Assembly: GCA_902784435.1 (NCBI GenBank)
Contig: CACZUR010000022.1
Span: forward strand, 1 to 49,809
Reading direction: 5' to 3'
From: an uncultured Bacteroidia bacterium
GTDB lineage: Bacteria; Bacteroidota; Bacteroidia; Bacteroidales; UBA932
DNA: 49,809 bases
Positions 23,422 through 32,327 of this stretch are shown here, in pieces; position 1 is the first letter of the stretch, and each line of letters opens with the position of its first letter. The position numbers were made by a program, and so were the translations under genes. Under the pieces are notes generated by a model that saw nothing but the letters and a program-made list of their open reading frames with translations, did not search any database and was not told the DNA's origin.

Positions 23422-25922
23422 GCCGCCGCCTTGCATATCTGGCGGGAATCCTTCTCGCAGCCCTCCTTTCCTGTACTCGCGAAGAGCCGCAGGAAGAGCT
23501 TTCCGGCCCCGTGATCAAACTGGCGGTGTGGACAGACGAAGTGCAGATGGCCACCAAGGCGGGTTCTTCCGGCACCAAGGAGGCCGATACCTACCACCAC
23601 GAGAACCTGCTCACCACCATTGACTTCTTCTTCTATCCCGGCACCAATCCCACCGGAGATGCCGTTTACCACAAGCGCGTAAGCTCCAACAAGACCGACG
23701 GCTACGACGTGTTCCTGCTGGAAGTGAATTCCGACATCGTGAACGCCATTTTCCCGTCCCAGAACCAGGCCACGGTCTATGCCATTGCCAATTACGCCTC
23801 CGTAATCGTAGAAGACGAAAACGACCTGTCCGGCACTTCGCTGGCCCAACTGGGCCAGCTGCCCGTGAACACCGACTTCTTGCGGGAAAGTCCCTATTGG
23901 GAACAGGACCTTTTTGTGATGAGCGGAAAACAGGTGATCAACCTCACTTCCCGTACCCAGGTGCTGGCCGCGGAAGGGAAAATCGGCCTGGAGCGATATG
24001 CCTGCAAGATGACCGTCGCCGTGCACGTGGAGCCCCGGGTGGAACTGCCCAGCACGGAAGTATGGGAGCCCATGCTGGGCGGCATGGAAATCTACCTGGT
24101 GAATGCCGTGGGTTCGGTGAAACTTTCCGGCGAAGACAGCATGCCGTCCTACTTCAGCTACAGCCCCAATTCCCGTCATTTTGCCACGGGAGACCAGGAC
24201 GATTATCATCTGTATACGCCCTATCTGGACCCGACCACGAAAGACGGCAAGGAGTATCTGAACGCCTATCCCATGTACATGTATCCCCAGCACTGGACCT
24301 ATGGCTCCACGCAGGGGAACGACCGGGAACCCTATCTGAAACTGGTGGTTCCGTGGGTGCGCACCACGGAAAACGGATTCAGGCAAACCCAGCGCCAGTA
24401 TTATTACAAAGTGATTATCCCGGACGACAAACGGGAGGGCTACAGCCGGCGTTTCGTGCGCAACAACTGGTATCACCTGAACGTGGATGTGGGTATCCTG
24501 GGCTCGGAAACCGACGAAGCCCTGCTGGAAGTGACTCCGGGTTCCTGTTATATGGTGTACTGGCAGGATATGGATGTGGTGGTGAAAGAGGCCGAGATTG
24601 GCACGGCCCGCTACCTTTCGGTAGAGAAGCAGGAGTATACCATGAACAACATCAACTCGCTGAATGTCCGTTACACCACCAGTCATCCGGTCATTATCAA
24701 GCCCAATTCCATCAAGGTCACGCGGCCATATTACGGAAAAGAGACGGCAGGAAAGAATATCCTGGGCGGAACGGTCCGGAAGGCGGGAGCCAACGATGTG
24801 TACCCGCAGGGCACCATGTATCTGGAATACAGTGAGGCCCAGCGAAAGGCCCTTTCATCCGACGGCAAGGACTGGCTGGAATGCGGCGGCGGAAAAGCCA
24901 CCTTTACGCATGTGCTGAACAACAACTACCTGGACGCCAAGTTCGACCATTCTCCCTATCGCATTGCCTTCACGCTGGTGCACATGGATATGCCCAGTGA
25001 CACCAAATATGCCAAGGACATCGTCATTACCCAATATCCGGCTGTTTACATTGATGCACACCGGAATTCGGACGCCGACAACTTCAGGGAAATTAAACCG
25101 GATTACAAGCCGGTCAACAACAAGCCTCTTTTCACGTCCGATTCGGGCCATTGGGGCTATGTGTGGGTAGATGCGCAGCAGATTATCCGGCACGATGCCC
25201 GGAATAGCACCATTAAAAGCGAGGATATTGCAAAATGGAAAGAGCAGGGCTACGATTATCCCCACGCCAATGAATACAAATGGAGGGTGGTCTGGTATAC
25301 CGGCGGCAGCCTGAATCTGCACCGGATCAACGTGACGGTGCTACCTCCCCATTCCGACTTTGTCATCGGGGACCCGCGTACAGACGAGCCGGACAACCTG
25401 GAAGACAATTATGGCTATGCTTCGAATGGGGCACAGAACGTGCCTTACGCTTCCAACTACGCCCCTGGCATCGAGAATCCGACGGGGGCACCTCGACAGT
25501 TAAGCCATTACTATCCTACGGAGAATTCTGTACGCACCCGCGACATGCTGGCACCCAGTTACCGTTTTTCCACCAAGGCCGCCGGTACAGAATACGGAAA
25601 CATGAGCTATGATGATGCACAACGCCGTTGCGCCGGCCTGCAGGAGGACGGTTATCCGGCCGGCCGCTGGCGCATTCCCACCCGGGGCGAAATCCGTTTC
25701 GCGGCCATCCTGTCCGGCAACAACCTCTTTGACGAAGTCCTGTTCGCCAATACGGGTACGGGCAAATTCTGGGCGGCAGACGGCATCGTGAGCATAAACG
25801 GCACTAACGTAGTGGACGCCAGCGGAAATGATGCCATGGTACGTTGCGTATACGACAGCTGGTACTGGGGCGAAGAACGCTGCGACCCTGCCACTTTCCT
25901 ATGGGGAGACCTGCTAAAATGA
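23418..25922 (+). CDS. Pilus-operon lipoprotein with C-terminal DUF1566/lectin-like domain, tip candidate
   Basis: An 834-residue lipoprotein (signal MSRRLAYLAGILLAALLSC, Cys19). The N-terminal part resembles FimB/Mfa-type beta domains (LLTTIDFFFYPGTNP, VYAIANYASVIVEDEN). The last 110 residues read MSYDDAQRRCAGLQEDGYPAGRWRIPTRGEI...MVRCVYDSWYWGEE, the C-x-L-x(5-8)-G-x-WR(I/L)PT-x-x-E pattern of DUF1566/FISUMP-like, C-type-lectin-like folds. With the operon position late after the anchor, it is a good candidate for a tip or adhesin subunit like FimE or Mfa5. The conserved Cys pair (C in AQRRC and MVRC) could form a disulphide. The role is inferred. Confidence 0.75.
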   Translation: MSRRLAYLAGILLAALLSCTREEPQEELSGPVIKLAVWTDEVQMATKAGSSGTKEADTYHHENLLTTIDFFFYPGTNPTGDAVYHKRVSSNKTDGYDVFLLEVNSDIVNAIFPSQNQATVYAIANYASVIVEDENDLSGTSLAQLGQLPVNTDFLRESPYWEQDLFVMSGKQVINLTSRTQVLAAEGKIGLERYACKMTVAVHVEPRVELPSTEVWEPMLGGMEIYLVNAVGSVKLSGEDSMPSYFSYSPNSRHFATGDQDDYHLYTPYLDPTTKDGKEYLNAYPMYMYPQHWTYGSTQGNDREPYLKLVVPWVRTTENGFRQTQRQYYYKVIIPDDKREGYSRRFVRNNWYHLNVDVGILGSETDEALLEVTPGSCYMVYWQDMDVVVKEAEIGTARYLSVEKQEYTMNNINSLNVRYTTSHPVIIKPNSIKVTRPYYGKETAGKNILGGTVRKAGANDVYPQGTMYLEYSEAQRKALSSDGKDWLECGGGKATFTHVLNNNYLDAKFDHSPYRIAFTLVHMDMPSDTKYAKDIVITQYPAVYIDAHRNSDADNFREIKPDYKPVNNKPLFTSDSGHWGYVWVDAQQIIRHDARNSTIKSEDIAKWKEQGYDYPHANEYKWRVVWYTGGSLNLHRINVTVLPPHSDFVIGDPRTDEPDNLEDNYGYASNGAQNVPYASNYAPGIENPTGAPRQLSHYYPTENSVRTRDMLAPSYRFSTKAAGTEYGNMSYDDAQRRCAGLQEDGYPAGRWRIPTRGEIRFAAILSGNNLFDEVLFANTGTGKFWAADGIVSINGTNVVDASGNDAMVRCVYDSWYWGEERCDPATFLWGDLLK

Positions 25923-28900
25923 AACTAAAGTCCTTCATATCCCTGGCTTTCCTTCTGCTACTGGGCTGCGCCCGGGAGCAGGAGCCGGAACAGCTGCGCA
26001 ACCTCCCTTCGGCCGAAGGCGAAAAGGTGACATTAACTTTCTCTGTGGTAACAGACGGAAATGACAGTCCCGCCACCAAGGCGCTGGGAGAGGCCACGGA
26101 TCTGAACACCCTGTACCTGGCCGTTTTCGGCCGTTCCGGCTACCTGAAGGAGTATTCCAAGGCTACCCTCCTGGACTATAGTGATGATTTTGAATATACC
26201 TACACCTTCGACGTAGATGGTAAGGAAAGAGAGGTCCATCGTACGGGGGTGAGACATTATACCTTCTCGGTAGAACTGACGCTCACCGAGAACGAGCGCA
26301 TCATCCATTTTATCGGCAACGGTCCTTCTACCCTGAACTTCGGTTATGCCGATGAAATCCTGCCCGGCCTTATGTCCGGCAACGGGGAAACCGCCTTCTG
26401 GCAAATGAAAAGCGTGGCGGGCATCAAGGCCAAGCGTTATACTGGCGACGCGCCGTACGAGGATGCGAACGGAGAAACGGTGGAAAAAGGCGATTTCATC
26501 AACAATGACGGCAACAAAGTAACCAACGGCAAAACGGGTTATGTGGCCGCGCCGGAAACGGTGGCCGCCCTGCAGGACATTCCCCTCATCCGCAACTGGG
26601 CCAAGATTGTGGTGCTGCAGGACAAGACTGTAGACCCGGATACCGGAGAGGAGAACCAATCTTATTTCACGCCCTACAGCTACGCCGTCATCCATACGCC
26701 CGCCCGGGGAACCATCGCCCCGCACAGTTCGGAGACCAACGGTTTTGTCCAGGATTACCAGTTAAAGACCTTCGTCCAGCTGGAAGCCGCCGGTTATCCG
26801 GCCAACCTGCCGCTGAACACCACCATCAGCACGTTCGTGCCCAAGCACAGCGATTTCTTGAACGGCACCAACGGCGTAGCCAAGATTGCCAGCGGCGATG
26901 TGATTTCGTACCCTGTCCCCGCCGGAGCCGAGCCCGGTCACGCCGTATATCTGTACGAGCGCCCGGTGCCCACGGAAGACATGGACCCCACGTCCATCCT
27001 CGTTTACGGCCATTACGAAAACCCCAAGGATTTAGAGCACAAAGGCGACTGGTATTACAAGATAGACCTCATGGTGGGCAGCAAATACTATCCTGTGTAC
27101 CGAAATTTCAAATACCAGGTCCTCATCAAGAAAATCCTTTCGCAAGGGCATCTTACGCCGGAAGATGCGGCTGCTGCAGCCGGCAGCGCGGACGTTTCGG
27201 CCGATATCAGCGCCATGCGTCTGGCCGACATTTCCGACGGCCGGGCCCGTCTGGCCCTTTCCTGGATGGCCCGCTCCTTTATCAGCCAGCAAACGCCGGA
27301 CAACAACAGGACTTTGAGCGTCCGCTTCATCCCCGACGTGGACAATGTCGCGGCCCATACGGGGTCGGACCTCTTTGACAATACGGGAACGCCCAAAATC
27401 CTGACGGCCGAGATTCAGCCCATGAAGGACGGCAGTGAAAGCATCATTACCAGCGTAAGCATCTCGGATGAATTTGACCAGGAGGGCGAGCAGCAGGGCT
27501 GGCGCGACGTCCTGTTCACCACCATCGACCCTACCAACCCGGAAAAGCCCCTCACGTCGGCCAAGAGCCAGCGCATCCTCATTACCGGATACTTCGGCGA
27601 CGAGCTGGAGAAAAGGCTGTACCGGGAAGTGGAAATCACGCTCCTGCCGGTTCAGGACATGAAAGTGTCTGTTGCCCAGGAGATTATCCCGGACATAAAG
27701 GGCAGTGAGCAGACGGTGCTGGTAAGCATCCCCGACGGCCTTCCCCAGTCCATGTTCCCGCTGGTTTTTGCCATAGAGCCGGAGCGCATGAGCCTGACGC
27801 CCGACGATAACAAAGCCAACAACAATCTGCCGGTGGAGTGGGGAACATCCATCATTAAGCCGGAGGCCGGAGAGGAAGCCAAAACCAGCTTCCATTTCCT
27901 GCGTACCATAGACTGGACAGAATACCGTTCCCTGAAAACCACGCAGGAGAATTACCGGACCTGGCGCACCTTCAACTGCTATTTCAAGAGCAACCGGGAC
28001 GACAGCGCCACCTTCATTTATGTAAGCAACGAGTTCTTTAACCAGGGGAAAACCCGCTTCTTCAACTCCACGGACAACAAGTTCCGCAATCTGCATTACT
28101 CCACCTCCATTCCTTGCGCAGAGAACAAGGCCGTAGACGTGGAGTTCCAGGTGCGCAAGCAGTCGTCGCCGGATAATCCGGACGGAGTGTATCCCGAGAT
28201 CCGGATCAGTCACCTGATGGGCATGACCCCTTCCGCATCGGAAAGTACCGGCATTGCAGACTTCACGGGGCCGGATGCAGAGGGTTATTACAGCTTTACG
28301 CCCACCCAGGACGAGGTCAAGCTGCGCTTCCTGACCACCGTTTCGGACGGGAACGTCGTTGTGCAGCTGGAACTGGGCGAAGACGAAGACAATCAAACGC
28401 TTATTCCCTTCCACTTCGGGGACGTCTGGTTCCAGGACGGCAAGAGACTGACCGTAAGAAATGATAAGTGGTCTAACGTGGCCTTCGGCCGGGTAAACAA
28501 TGCCAAAGACAAGAGCCTGCTTATCGGGTACTTCGAAGACGAGAGGCAAATCAACGCGCCGGTAGAGGTAGAGTTGGTGTCGGGACTGAAAAGTTTGATT
28601 GGCACTAAATTCACACCTTCCGGGCCGGTTACCGCCAACGGCGATCCTACTTTCCACGAAATTGAACTGCAGACCCAAGGAAACGATAACCCTGCCCAGT
28701 TTATTCTCAAGTCGCCGGGGTATGTGGAGAAAACCGTTACGGCCAAGCGTTTCAAGGGGGATATTCTCAATTCGGAATTTCAGTCGAGTACCGATTTTAC
28801 CATGACGAAGATGACTGGACTGGGCCTCAGCACCACCAGCAAGTCTTTCTCTTATAAGAACATAAATGTATTGTTTGGGCCGTCAATCAGCAGAATTGAA

Positions 28901-29293
28901 ACGGATGGTATTTACTTCGACGGAGGAACCGATGACGATAAGGACTACAAGACCTATACGATCAGTGTGGTCAACTTGGACAACAAGCGCATGTTCTATA
29001 TCCAGCTGGATTTAGCCGCCAGTAATACCTGGACCTGGCAGGACCAGGACGGGAATCCCCAGATTTCGGTCACAACGGGAGCGGGTGCCATACGGCCCTA
29101 TCCGGGCAATACCAAACAACTGGTCTGGAGGATTCCGGAAGACCAGAGTAAAACCGGGCCGGTCAAAGACCTCTATGGCAACACCGTCATATTCACGATC
29201 AAAGTCCCCCAGGACCAGACCTTCTGCATCAATCACATCGTGCTCGAGAGCGACAGTACAGATAGTGGTAAGTCACTCATTACATTATTGTAA
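25919..29293 (+). CDS. Giant pilus-operon lipoprotein (1124 residues), adhesin candidate
   Basis: The start is the ATG at 25919 overlapping the previous stop (ATGA); signal MKLKSFISLAFLLLLGC (Cys17). Mature start: VTLTFSVVTDGNDSPATKALGEATDLNTLYLAVF, the same opening type as fimbrial tip-like proteins. The rest appears to be a chain of beta domains (about 450-700, 700-950, 950-1124), with no catalytic motif found. The last gene of the operon is where adhesins often lie. The C-terminus looks replaced: a related, shorter C-terminal sequence ending ESANDNVKFL is encoded 200 bp downstream, whereas this protein ends ESDSTDSGKSLITLL. The final residues may therefore come from inserted DNA. Function is inferred from context. 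Confidence 0.72.
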   Translation: MKLKSFISLAFLLLLGCAREQEPEQLRNLPSAEGEKVTLTFSVVTDGNDSPATKALGEATDLNTLYLAVFGRSGYLKEYSKATLLDYSDDFEYTYTFDVDGKEREVHRTGVRHYTFSVELTLTENERIIHFIGNGPSTLNFGYADEILPGLMSGNGETAFWQMKSVAGIKAKRYTGDAPYEDANGETVEKGDFINNDGNKVTNGKTGYVAAPETVAALQDIPLIRNWAKIVVLQDKTVDPDTGEENQSYFTPYSYAVIHTPARGTIAPHSSETNGFVQDYQLKTFVQLEAAGYPANLPLNTTISTFVPKHSDFLNGTNGVAKIASGDVISYPVPAGAEPGHAVYLYERPVPTEDMDPTSILVYGHYENPKDLEHKGDWYYKIDLMVGSKYYPVYRNFKYQVLIKKILSQGHLTPEDAAAAAGSADVSADISAMRLADISDGRARLALSWMARSFISQQTPDNNRTLSVRFIPDVDNVAAHTGSDLFDNTGTPKILTAEIQPMKDGSESIITSVSISDEFDQEGEQQGWRDVLFTTIDPTNPEKPLTSAKSQRILITGYFGDELEKRLYREVEITLLPVQDMKVSVAQEIIPDIKGSEQTVLVSIPDGLPQSMFPLVFAIEPERMSLTPDDNKANNNLPVEWGTSIIKPEAGEEAKTSFHFLRTIDWTEYRSLKTTQENYRTWRTFNCYFKSNRDDSATFIYVSNEFFNQGKTRFFNSTDNKFRNLHYSTSIPCAENKAVDVEFQVRKQSSPDNPDGVYPEIRISHLMGMTPSASESTGIADFTGPDAEGYYSFTPTQDEVKLRFLTTVSDGNVVVQLELGEDEDNQTLIPFHFGDVWFQDGKRLTVRNDKWSNVAFGRVNNAKDKSLLIGYFEDERQINAPVEVELVSGLKSLIGTKFTPSGPVTANGDPTFHEIELQTQGNDNPAQFILKSPGYVEKTVTAKRFKGDILNSEFQSSTDFTMTKMTGLGLSTTSKSFSYKNINVLFGPSISRIETDGIYFDGGTDDDKDYKTYTISVVNLDNKRMFYIQLDLAASNTWTWQDQDGNPQISVTTGAGAIRPYPGNTKQLVWRIPEDQSKTGPVKDLYGNTVIFTIKVPQDQTFCINHIVLESDSTDSGKSLITLL

Positions 29294-29454
29294 TGTGCTC
29301 GGTGTCTGCTGATGTTATGGCGCAACCTCCTCAACAGTCCAGCCGCTAGGGATTCCATCTACACCTCCCGGCTAACTCGTAGGTTACGCCAGGTTCATGC
29401 GGAAAATCAGGTATGGATGCGAGGCGCGAGCAATTATTGAACATTCTATAGTAA
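29294..29454. other. Non-coding spacer with strong predicted RNA structure
   Basis: There is no open frame of note. GGCGCAACCT (29319-29328) can pair with AGGTTACGCC (29381-29390), enclosing AGCCG...GGGA (29341-29352) with TCCCGGCT (29366-29373): a two-tier stem. ACATTATTGTAATGT (29282-29296) forms a small hairpin over the stop codon of the preceding gene. It separates the end of the giant lipoprotein gene from a duplicate of that gene's 3' part. It could be the remnant of a mobile RNA element such as a group II intron, but no domain V is visible and I do not claim that. Confidence 0.4.
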
Positions 29455-29676
29455 GCCTTATATTCCAATGTTGCGGCCGGCAGGCTGGGCGGCGGGGCCG
29501 ATAGCGACAAGGACTACAAGACCTATACGATCAGTGTGGTCAATTCGGACAAAAAGCGCATGTTCTATATCCAGATGGACCTGGCAGCCAGTAATACCTG
29601 GACCTGGCAGGACCAGACCTTCTGCATCAATCACATCGTGCTCGAGAGCGCCAACGACAACGTTAAGTTCCTGTAA
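29455..29676 (+). pseudogene. Duplicated, internally deleted 3' end of the giant lipoprotein gene
   Basis: The frame is open after a stop at 29452-29454, has no start of its own, and ends ...HIVLESANDNVKFL with TAA at 29674. Bases 29506-29650 align with 28937-29252 of the preceding gene, with about 9 mismatches in 145 by my count. Exactly 171 bp (57 codons) is missing between two copies of CAGGACCAG (29039-29047 and 29210-29218 in the upstream gene). Six of the nine differences are silent. The 17 codons before the homology (YSNVAAGRLGGGADS) differ from the upstream gene. This is either a silent donor cassette for the C-terminus or what is left of a neighbouring paralogue. Confidence 0.7.
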
Positions 29677-29692
29677 ACCTTAGAAAGTCCCG

Positions 29693-31375
29693 TCAATCGC
29701 GCAATGTCTGGCGGTATTCTGTAGGGGTTTGGCCATAGCGTTGCTTGAACTGCTCCCGGAAGTTGGGAAGGGTAAGGCCCACGGTTCCGGCAATCTCCGT
29801 CAGGGTCATTTCCGGGTGCTCGTCCAGCAGTTTCAGGGCCTCCTGGATGCGGATGTCATTGATGTAGACCGGGAACGACCGGCCCTGGGCATAGGTGGAA
29901 AGCAGTTCGTTCAACGTGCGCCGGCTAATGTGGAACCGGTCCAGGACATCCTGCCTTTGCAGGGAAGCCTGGGCATAGAGCCGCTCCTCCAGAATGGTAC
30001 GCTGGATGGTGTCGAAGAGTTCGGGGTCGACCGGGGAAGGAGCCGCCGGAGCCTTATCTTCAACCGTCCTCCGGCTCCAGCGGACAGCAAAGAAAGCGAA
30101 GACAAGCGCCAGGGCGAACATGGCGAAGGCCGCCCAGAACATGACTATCCTCCGGGCCGACAGGGTCTGGGCTTCCTGGATTCTCTTTTCCTGCTGCTGG
30201 GCGCGGTACTTGGCCGCATATTCATGGGCCTCGCTCTCCTGCTGCTGCCGATGCAGTTTTTCCTGCAGTTCCGAATGCCGTTTCATCCATTCCATCGCCA
30301 GCTCGGGCTGCCCTTGGGCCGACGCCGCCTGCGCCCGGTCCATGAGGATGGCGGCAAAATCCGTGTTCAGGGTATCACCACCCAGCCGCCCCTCCACTTC
30401 GTCATCCACGGCCAGTACTTTATCCCACTGGCCCAGCACTTTCCAGGCAGGCGTAATCATTTTCCGGCCGCCCAAGCGTTTTCCATAGTCCGATTGCTCA
30501 AAGAGCGTCGTGTATTTGCGTACCCGGTCCAGGTCTACAGGTGTCATCCGGGCATAGGCCCGGGCCATGAACCCCCATGCCTGGCTTTGGCAGAACTGGC
30601 AATACCACTCCCGGGGCTCGGCGCCGGGCGGCAGGCGGTAGCTGTCCTCGGCATAGGCGGAGGGGCGCTTCTGATAGTCGGCAATCTTATCCAGGATCTG
30701 CTGCGCCAGGGAAGGGATATCGGCATACTGACCCTGTTCTTCCAGCATGTGTATCCTGCGCTTACGGGCCACGATACCGGCGTCCATCCTGTCTATGCTG
30801 GGGCCCCCGGCATCCAGGGCGGCCATTACCTTATCCATCATGGCAAAACCCTCCTCCGACCGTCCCAGACGGTTCAGAATAAGGGCTATGTCGGCCTCGA
30901 TGCGCAGGGCCTCGGTTTCCTGTCCCCAGGCCTGGCACAACTGGGCCCGCTCGATGGCATACCTCAGCCACTGTTCATCATCTTCCTTGACACGGTAAGC
31001 GTCCATCAGGACCTGGAGGATATCGGAGCGTTTATCGGCCCGGGAAGCCGTAACCGCCTGGGTGGAGTCGTGCTGCAGCAGTTGCACGCAAATGCCGATG
31101 GCTTCGTCCGGACGGCCGTCTGCCAGGGTATTGGCATACACTTTGGCGCGCAGGAAGCTGGCTGTAAAGTCGTTGATATTGCCCACAATCAGGGCCGAAT
31201 CGATGAGGGTGAGCGCGCGATGCGGGTCCGAGCCATAAACCAGCATGGCAGCCCGGGCCGTATACAGCGTATCTGAAGATTGAGGGATGTGCTGTATAGG
31301 TTTCTTACCACCCTCCGCACATCCCGTCAACGTCAGAATAAAAAATATGTAACAAAACCAACTACTAACTCTCAT
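29693..31375 (-). CDS. TPR-containing membrane AraC-type transcriptional regulator
   Basis: A 560-residue protein. The N-terminus is lipoprotein-like (MRVSSWFCYIFFILTLTGC). A long helical, TPR-like periplasmic part spans about 40-400. A transmembrane helix lies at about 405-432 (IVMFWAAFAMFALALVFAFFAV). The cytoplasmic C-terminus carries an AraC-type HTH (about 460-560: DVLDRFHISRRTLNELL, then LTEIAGTVGLTLPNFREQF and the conserved RYGQTPTEYR). Such one-component TPR-AraC regulators are found next to fimbrial and surface loci in Bacteroidales. This one is convergent with the pilus operon, 17 nt beyond the duplicated gene end, so it is the prime candidate for its control. No good TAnnTTTG box is seen upstream. 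Confidence 0.87.
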   Translation of the reverse strand: MRVSSWFCYIFFILTLTGCAEGGKKPIQHIPQSSDTLYTARAAMLVYGSDPHRALTLIDSALIVGNINDFTASFLRAKVYANTLADGRPDEAIGICVQLLQHDSTQAVTASRADKRSDILQVLMDAYRVKEDDEQWLRYAIERAQLCQAWGQETEALRIEADIALILNRLGRSEEGFAMMDKVMAALDAGGPSIDRMDAGIVARKRRIHMLEEQGQYADIPSLAQQILDKIADYQKRPSAYAEDSYRLPPGAEPREWYCQFCQSQAWGFMARAYARMTPVDLDRVRKYTTLFEQSDYGKRLGGRKMITPAWKVLGQWDKVLAVDDEVEGRLGGDTLNTDFAAILMDRAQAASAQGQPELAMEWMKRHSELQEKLHRQQQESEAHEYAAKYRAQQQEKRIQEAQTLSARRIVMFWAAFAMFALALVFAFFAVRWSRRTVEDKAPAAPSPVDPELFDTIQRTILEERLYAQASLQRQDVLDRFHISRRTLNELLSTYAQGRSFPVYINDIRIQEALKLLDEHPEMTLTEIAGTVGLTLPNFREQFKQRYGQTPTEYRQTLRD

Positions 31376-31491
31376 CTTTTCCTCGTTTTTCCATTGAAAT
31401 AGTTACAATGCACTATCCTTTTCAAAAACGAAGTTAGATAAAAAAATTATTAAATGGATTTGTCACACACACGATTTTGGCACAAAACCAA

Positions 31492-32238
31492 TTATTCGCA
31501 TTCCTTTTGCGCCTTTATTCGCCGGAATTCTTCCCGTGCAAAAGCCATATCGCGCTGAAAATCAGGGGATGTCTGCAGGCGGGAGAAGCCCATTCCTGCC
31601 ACCGGGCGGCTGGCGTCCACATCGCTTTGCCAATGGCAGCCGGAAATGACGCGGCTTTCCCCGGAGAGCCAGGCGCGGGCAAAGACGGCCTCGGCCGATG
31701 CGGGGTTGATCTGGGCCATCACCAAGGCACAGGCCCAGGCCCGGATGGTGTGGCCGGAAGGATAGGAGCCCTCCGTGGCCAGCCATGCATCGTCTTGGGG
31801 GAAGATGGACGGTTCCTGGAAATAGGCGAAGGGACGGATGCGGAAATAATGTGCCTTGGGGCGGAAGCGGATGTTTTCGATGGTGGTGATGCCCCTTGTG
31901 AGCACGCGGTAGATGGCCGGCGTTTCCTCCGGGCCGATTTTCAGGCCGAAGGGTTCTCCCAGGATGACCAGCGTGGTGTCCATGCTCCAGATGGCGTCGC
32001 GGACAGCCATCGCCAGGCGCTGCGGGTCTTTCCGCTGCTGTTTGCCCCACATATAGCGAAGGATGTCGTGGTCGAAGTCCGGGCTGGGGTCGGCGGGCGG
32101 CGCAGGCAGCACCTGCACCACGTCCGGCATTTCCTCTTCCGGGATATAGGGTTCATAGGACTGGCCGAAGGCGGGAGACTGGCCCAGGGCGGCTGACAGG
32201 AAAAGGGCCGCCAGGATGCTGGAGAAACGCAGTTTCAT
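31492..32238 (-). CDS. Class A acid phosphatase (PAP2 superfamily), periplasmic
   Basis: A 248-residue protein with a signal peptide (MKLRFSSILAALFLSAALG...AFGQS). All three PAP2 signature blocks are present: K-x6-RP in KAHYFRIRP, PSGH in GSYPSGHTIRA, and SR-x5-H-x3-D in SRVISGCHWQSD. These give a vanadium-haloperoxidase-type active site with a phospho-His intermediate. Length and layout match bacterial nonspecific acid phosphatases of the PhoN/PhoC class, which release phosphate from nucleotides and other esters in the periplasm. It is divergent from a purine nucleoside phosphorylase gene, so nucleotide salvage (dephosphorylation outside, phosphorolysis inside) is a reasonable joint theme. 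Each gene has its own promoter. Confidence 0.92.
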   Translation of the reverse strand: MKLRFSSILAALFLSAALGQSPAFGQSYEPYIPEEEMPDVVQVLPAPPADPSPDFDHDILRYMWGKQQRKDPQRLAMAVRDAIWSMDTTLVILGEPFGLKIGPEETPAIYRVLTRGITTIENIRFRPKAHYFRIRPFAYFQEPSIFPQDDAWLATEGSYPSGHTIRAWACALVMAQINPASAEAVFARAWLSGESRVISGCHWQSDVDASRPVAGMGFSRLQTSPDFQRDMAFAREEFRRIKAQKECE

Positions 32239-32265
32239 CTTAGTTTACTTTACGGTTATCGGATG

Positions 32266-32273
32266 CAAAATTA
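32266..32273 (-). promoter_or_regulatory. Promoter -7 box TAATTTTG (acid phosphatase)
   Basis: TAnnTTTG on the minus strand, 27 nt before the ATG at 32238. No clear -33 TTTG is seen. Confidence 0.5.
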
Positions 32274-32295
32274 TACATTTTTGACGGAATATTCC

Positions 32296-32303
32296 TATAT
32301 TTG
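32296..32303 (+). promoter_or_regulatory. Promoter -7 box TATATTTG (deoD)
   Basis: A perfect TAnnTTTG, 24 nt before the ATG at 32328. It shows that an in-frame ATG at 32301 lies within the promoter and is not the start. Confidence 0.6.
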
Positions 32304-32327
32304 TGTGATAACCACAAAATAGCACAT

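Noticed and set aside
29294-29454. Group II intron fragment
   Set aside because: Stems are present, but no domain V or reverse transcriptase frame is visible. Kept only as an unnamed structured spacer.
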